Source: CAZPMO01 sp964587515
Lineage (GTDB): Bacteria; Pseudomonadota; Alphaproteobacteria; MPNO01
Direction: 5' to 3'
Assembly: GCA_964587515.1 (NCBI GenBank)
Contig: CAZPMO010000207.1
Location: 1 to 7,952 of the forward strand
DNA length: 7,952 nucleotides
The position numbers and the translations under genes are program-made. Position 1 is the first letter of the stretch. Every line of letters begins with the position of its first letter. The notes under the pieces were generated by a model, which was not told where the DNA came from, did not search any database, and saw only the letters and a list, made by a program, of their open reading frames with translations. Of this stretch, positions 5,054-7,952 are shown in pieces.

Positions 5054-6279
5054 GCGAGGAAGCCGCCGCGACCGTCACGCGCGATCCCTATCGCTGGGCG
5101 ATGCTGGGCAGCATGGCGCTGCTTTATCTCTGTTTTGGCGTAACCACCGTTTCCATGGCGCCGCTGGTGCATCTCATCACGGCCGATCTCGGGCTCAGCC
5201 ATTCGGCCATGGGCGGCGTGATGGGCGCTTGGCCGTTGGCCTATATCGTATTTGCAATTCCCTGTGGCGCGCTGCTGGATCGCATCGGACCCCGGCGCGG
5301 CGTGGCGCTGGCGGCCATCATCATGGCGCTGTCGCTGGGGCTTCGGGGCGTGGCGACGGATCACCTGACTCTGTTCCTGGCGGTTGCCGTGTTCGGTATC
5401 GGCGGACCGTTGATTTCAATCGGCGCGCCCAAGGTGATCAGCATGTGGTTCGAAGGCAGCGACCGGGGCCTCGCCATGGGCATCTATTTTACCGGCAACG
5501 CGCTCGGCGGAATCGGCGTTCTGTCGCTGACCAACAGCATCGCGATGCCGCTGGCGGGTAACGAATGGCGCATGGTGATGTTCGGTTATGCCGGGATCGT
5601 GCTGCTGTCGGGCGTTTGCTGGGTGCTGGTCAGCGGCCACGCGTCGAGTCGCGCGCTGGAAAGCCGTTTGGCGTCGCAGACCCGGCGTTCCCAGGCGGCT
5701 GTATTCGGAGAACTGCTCGCGCATCCCGTGATCCGTCTCCTTCTGCTGATGTCGGTGGGAACGTTCTTCTTCAATCACACGCTCAACAACTGGCTGCCGG
5801 AAATTCTGCGGGGCGGGGGCATGGACGCCGTATCGGCCGGTTATTGGGCGTCGGTTCCGACAGCGGTGGGCATCGCCGCGTCGTTGACGATCCCGCGTCT
5901 CGCGTCTCCCGACCGCCGCTTCGCGATCCTCGCCAGCTTGTTCGTGCTGGCCGGGACGGCGACGCTGCTGCTGCAATCCCAGGGAAATCCCGGACTAGCC
6001 CTTGGCCTGATCCTGCAAGGAGTCACGCGGGGCGCCATGGGCGCGGTGGTGATCCTTATCCTGATGGAGACCAAGGGCGTCGGCGCCCAGGCCATGGGCG
6101 CGGCCGGCGGTCTCTATTTCTCGTTCGGCGAGGTCGGCGGCGTGCTGGGGCCGCTCACCTTTGGCTATCTGTCGGATTTGACCGGCGGCTTTGATACGCC
6201 TCTCTATGTTCTGACCGGGGATTGCGCGTTCCTGTTGCTGATGCTGGCGGCGATCTGGCGGATAAGCCGGAGAGGCTGA
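5050..6279 (+). CDS. MFS transporter, CynX/NimT-like
   Basis: The 409-residue inner-membrane protein has the usual size and about twelve hydrophobic segments of the major facilitator superfamily. The first helix runs about 16-38. Loop 2-3 carries the MFS motif A GALLDRIGPRRG (73-84), and helix 5 is glycine-rich (IYFTGNALGGIGVLSL, 145-160). A basic cytoplasmic loop (about 198-216) divides the halves, and the second half includes SVGTFFFNHTLNNWLPEIL (235-253) and FSFGEVGGVLGPLTFGYLSD (358-376). The NWLPEIL and TFFFNH segments recall the NimT/CynX group of cyanate or 2-nitroimidazole carriers. The start is GTG, in a GTGA overlap with the stop of the reductase gene, so the two are probably cotranslated and act in one process. 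It may import the pathway substrate or export a product; substrate and direction cannot be deduced. Confidence 0.92.
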   Translation: MSEEAAATVTRDPYRWAMLGSMALLYLCFGVTTVSMAPLVHLITADLGLSHSAMGGVMGAWPLAYIVFAIPCGALLDRIGPRRGVALAAIIMALSLGLRGVATDHLTLFLAVAVFGIGGPLISIGAPKVISMWFEGSDRGLAMGIYFTGNALGGIGVLSLTNSIAMPLAGNEWRMVMFGYAGIVLLSGVCWVLVSGHASSRALESRLASQTRRSQAAVFGELLAHPVIRLLLLMSVGTFFFNHTLNNWLPEILRGGGMDAVSAGYWASVPTAVGIAASLTIPRLASPDRRFAILASLFVLAGTATLLLQSQGNPGLALGLILQGVTRGAMGAVVILILMETKGVGAQAMGAAGGLYFSFGEVGGVLGPLTFGYLSDLTGGFDTPLYVLTGDCAFLLLMLAAIWRISRRG

Positions 6280-6400
6280 AGCTTTTTCGGCATACCCGTG
6301 AAGGACGCGCGCGACTGAACCATTCCTCCACTTATATTTCGCCTTTCGATTGCTCAGGATGGGTTGTAAATCCACGAATAACCCAGACAGGGGAGGGAAC
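6280..6400. other. 121-base intergenic gap before the ABC importer genes
   Basis: No gene is visible. The gap begins with AAGCTTTTT and has an AT-rich patch TTATATTT near 6332-6339. I find no convincing -35/-10 pair and no strong terminator. It ends in the ribosome-binding site AGGGGAGGG (6389-6397). The length suggests that the ABC genes may have their own promoter, but this is not shown. Confidence 0.4.
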
Positions 6401-7423
6401 ATGTTCAGGAAATTTGTGAGTCCGCTTGCCGTCGCACTGGCGATCCTCTTCGCCGCGCCGATGACGGGAACGACCGCGACCGCACAGGGGTTGACCAAGG
6501 TTACGTTCTCGCTTGATTTCATCGTCCTCGGCCGCCACGCGCCGTGGTATGTCGCCCTCGCCAAGGGGTATTACAAGGATGAAGGCCTCGACGTGACGAT
6601 CATCCCGGGCAAGGGATCCGCCCAGGTGATGCAGGCCGTGGAATCCGGTATCGCCGACATGGGCTTCGTCGATGTACCCAGCCTGGTTTTGGGTCGCGCC
6701 GCGGGCTCCACCATCAAGGTCGTGGCGGTGAACTACCAGAAGGCGCCCTACGCGATCTTTTCGCTCGATCCCGGCGCCAATGTGCTCAAGCCCAGCGATC
6801 TCAAGGGGCTCACCCTGGCGTCGAGCGCCGGCAGCTTCGTGCCGCGCATCCATAAGGCGTTCATGAAGATGCACGGGATGGATCCCAACAGCATGAAGGT
6901 TGTGAACATGGAGCCGTCGGCCCGCATCGGCATGTTGGTGCGCGGCAAAGTGCCGTCGATCGATTTCTTCATCATGACGTGGCCGGGCATCAAGCGCGCA
7001 GCCGGCAAGCGCGCCCAGGTTCGCGCCCTGTTGCTGGGCGATTACGGGTTGACGCTTTATTCCAACGGCATCGGCGCCAAACAGGAATACATCAAGGCCA
7101 ACCCGAAGGTGGTGCGCGGCTTTACCCGCGCGGCGCTGCGCGGTTGGAAGGATGCGATGGCCAACCCCGCCGAGGCTGCGAAACTGCAAAAGAAATACGT
7201 CAAGGCGCTCAAGACGCAGATCACCATCGAGGAGCTTGCGATCCTGAAGAACCTCGCCGTTACGCCGGATACAAAGAAGAACGGCTATGGCTGGTTCTCG
7301 CCCGCGAAGATGAAGGCGAGCCGCGATTTCATGGTCAACAACACCAAGATTTCCGGCACCCCGCCGAAAGCGGAGGATCTGTATGTGACGGGTTTCCTGC
7401 CGAAGACGCCGATCCTGCCGTAG
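6401..7423 (+). CDS. NMT1/SsuA/ThiY-type ABC transporter substrate-binding protein
   Basis: The 340-residue protein is a periplasmic binding protein of the NMT1/THI5-like family, which delivers sulfonates, pyrimidine thiamin precursors, nitrate-like or aromatic ligands to an ABC importer. Residues 1-28 are a clear Sec signal peptide (MFRK start, hydrophobic core 5-20, cleavage after ATA before QG). The mature part opens with the family hallmark TFSLDFIVLGRHAPWYVALA (35-54), then KGYYKDEGLDVTIIPGKGSAQ and VESGIADMGFVDVPSLV. The THI5 cysteine-rich motif is absent. The ATG at 6401 was chosen for its AGGGGAGGG site (6389-6397) and because it starts the signal peptide directly; an in-frame TTG at 6350 would add 17 unrelated residues. 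The ATPase gene begins five bases after the stop. The ligand is not identifiable; by position it may be the substrate of the upstream catabolic genes. Confidence 0.93.
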   Translation: MFRKFVSPLAVALAILFAAPMTGTTATAQGLTKVTFSLDFIVLGRHAPWYVALAKGYYKDEGLDVTIIPGKGSAQVMQAVESGIADMGFVDVPSLVLGRAAGSTIKVVAVNYQKAPYAIFSLDPGANVLKPSDLKGLTLASSAGSFVPRIHKAFMKMHGMDPNSMKVVNMEPSARIGMLVRGKVPSIDFFIMTWPGIKRAAGKRAQVRALLLGDYGLTLYSNGIGAKQEYIKANPKVVRGFTRAALRGWKDAMANPAEAAKLQKKYVKALKTQITIEELAILKNLAVTPDTKKNGYGWFSPAKMKASRDFMVNNTKISGTPPKAEDLYVTGFLPKTPILP

Positions 7424-7428
7424 GCGTA

Positions 7429-7952
7429 ATGGCCAACGAAGCGCAGCAGCGGCCGGCCGCGACGGCGGAGGCGCCGTTCGGCCGGCTGCGCAATGTCAGG
7501 AAAATATTCGAACGTCGCGATGACGACCCGCTGGTCGCCATTGAGGACGTGTCGTTCGACGTCGCCGACGGCGAGCTTGTCTCGCTGCTGGGGCCGAGCG
7601 GCTGCGGCAAGACCACCGTGCTGCGCATTCTGGCCGGGCTCACGGACGCCACCGACGGCGCGGTCGAAATTCGGGGTCAGCTCGTGTCCGGTCCGCAGCG
7701 CGATTTCGGCATCGTCTTCCAGTCGCCAACGCTGATGCCGTGGCGCACCGTGCTCGACAATGTGCTGTTTCCCATGGAAGTGCAGAAGCGCAAGGATAAG
7801 ACCGCTCGCGCCCGCGCGAAGGAGCTTCTTGAGATGGTCGGGCTGAAGGGTTTCGAGTCCGTCAGACCCAACCAGCTTTCCGGCGGCATGCAGCAGCGCG
7901 CCGCGCTGTGCCGGGCGCTGATACACGAGCCCTCTCTGCTGCTGATGGACGA
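7429..7952 (+). CDS. ABC transporter ATP-binding protein (SsuB/TauB/ThiZ-like), 3' end outside window
   Basis: The frame gives 174 complete residues and is cut by the window edge; the family is about 255-280 residues, so roughly two thirds is seen. It is the cytoplasmic ATPase of an importer. Walker A is GPSGCGKTT (55-63), the Q-loop is IVFQSPTLMPWRTVLDNV (95-112), the signature is QLSGGMQQRAALCRAL (149-164), and Walker B LLLMDE reaches the edge. The LMPWRTVLDNV wording is typical of the sulfonate/taurine/nitrate/pyrimidine importer group. The first 20 residues are a variable leader before LRNVRKIF. The ATG at 7429 has only a weak AGG upstream and lies five bases after the binding-protein stop, so translation is probably coupled. 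The permease gene is expected just beyond the right edge. Confidence 0.96.
   Translation, partial: MANEAQQRPAATAEAPFGRLRNVRKIFERRDDDPLVAIEDVSFDVADGELVSLLGPSGCGKTTVLRILAGLTDATDGAVEIRGQLVSGPQRDFGIVFQSPTLMPWRTVLDNVLFPMEVQKRKDKTARARAKELLEMVGLKGFESVRPNQLSGGMQQRAALCRALIHEPSLLLMD

Noticed and set aside
6265..6291. Possible terminator after the MFS gene (AGCC-GGAGA-GGCT then TTTTT)
   Set aside because: The stem is only 4 bp and the T-run is not directly after it; too weak to call an intrinsic terminator.
1..7952. CRISPR array, tRNA, rRNA or a complete insertion sequence
   Set aside because: No regularly spaced repeats, cloverleaf-like sequence, rRNA-like stretch or paired terminal repeats around a transposase were seen.

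Overview
This is GC-rich, densely packed bacterial DNA. The gene order, the Shine-Dalgarno sequences and the protein families (CaiB/BaiF CoA-transferase, NMT1-type ABC importer, NimT/CynX-like MFS carrier, HpaB-family monooxygenase) suggest an alphaproteobacterium, perhaps Rhodospirillales- or Hyphomicrobiales-like. That placement is inference from style and families; no marker gene is present. The window holds six complete genes, one gene cut by the right edge, and a broken or edge-cut gene at the left.

Layout. Positions 1-322 (minus) encode the exported N-terminal part of a DsbA/thioredoxin-fold protein. The match stops just before the catalytic domain, and a neighbouring frame then shows a few residues resembling an IS630-type transposase. 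Positions 323-557 form a control region with an AT-rich island and inverted repeats. On the plus strand follow a PKHD-type Fe(II)/2-oxoglutarate dioxygenase (558-1241) and an HpaB-family flavin-dependent monooxygenase (1272-2726), probably one operon. A family III CoA-transferase (2736-3908, minus) converges on the monooxygenase with a 9-base gap. A 98-base divergent control region (3909-4006) separates it from a maleylacetate-reductase-like dehydrogenase (4007-5053), which overlaps an MFS transporter (5050-6279) by four bases. After a 121-base gap come a periplasmic NMT1/SsuA-type binding protein (6401-7423) and an ABC ATPase (7429 to the right edge).

How the genes may work together. The set looks like a catabolic locus for a small organic, possibly aromatic or heteroaromatic, compound. 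Two uptake systems (MFS and ABC) bring in substrate, two oxygenases hydroxylate it, a CoA-transferase activates an acid, and a maleylacetate-reductase-like enzyme reduces a product. HpaB-family monooxygenases and maleylacetate reductases occur together in known chlorophenol pathways (TcpA/TcpD, TftD/TftE), which supports the theme. However, no ring-cleavage dioxygenase or flavin reductase lies in this window, and both the monooxygenase and the reductase carry substitutions at positions that matter in characterised relatives. The true substrate is therefore unknown, and these two enzymes are the best leads for new chemistry.
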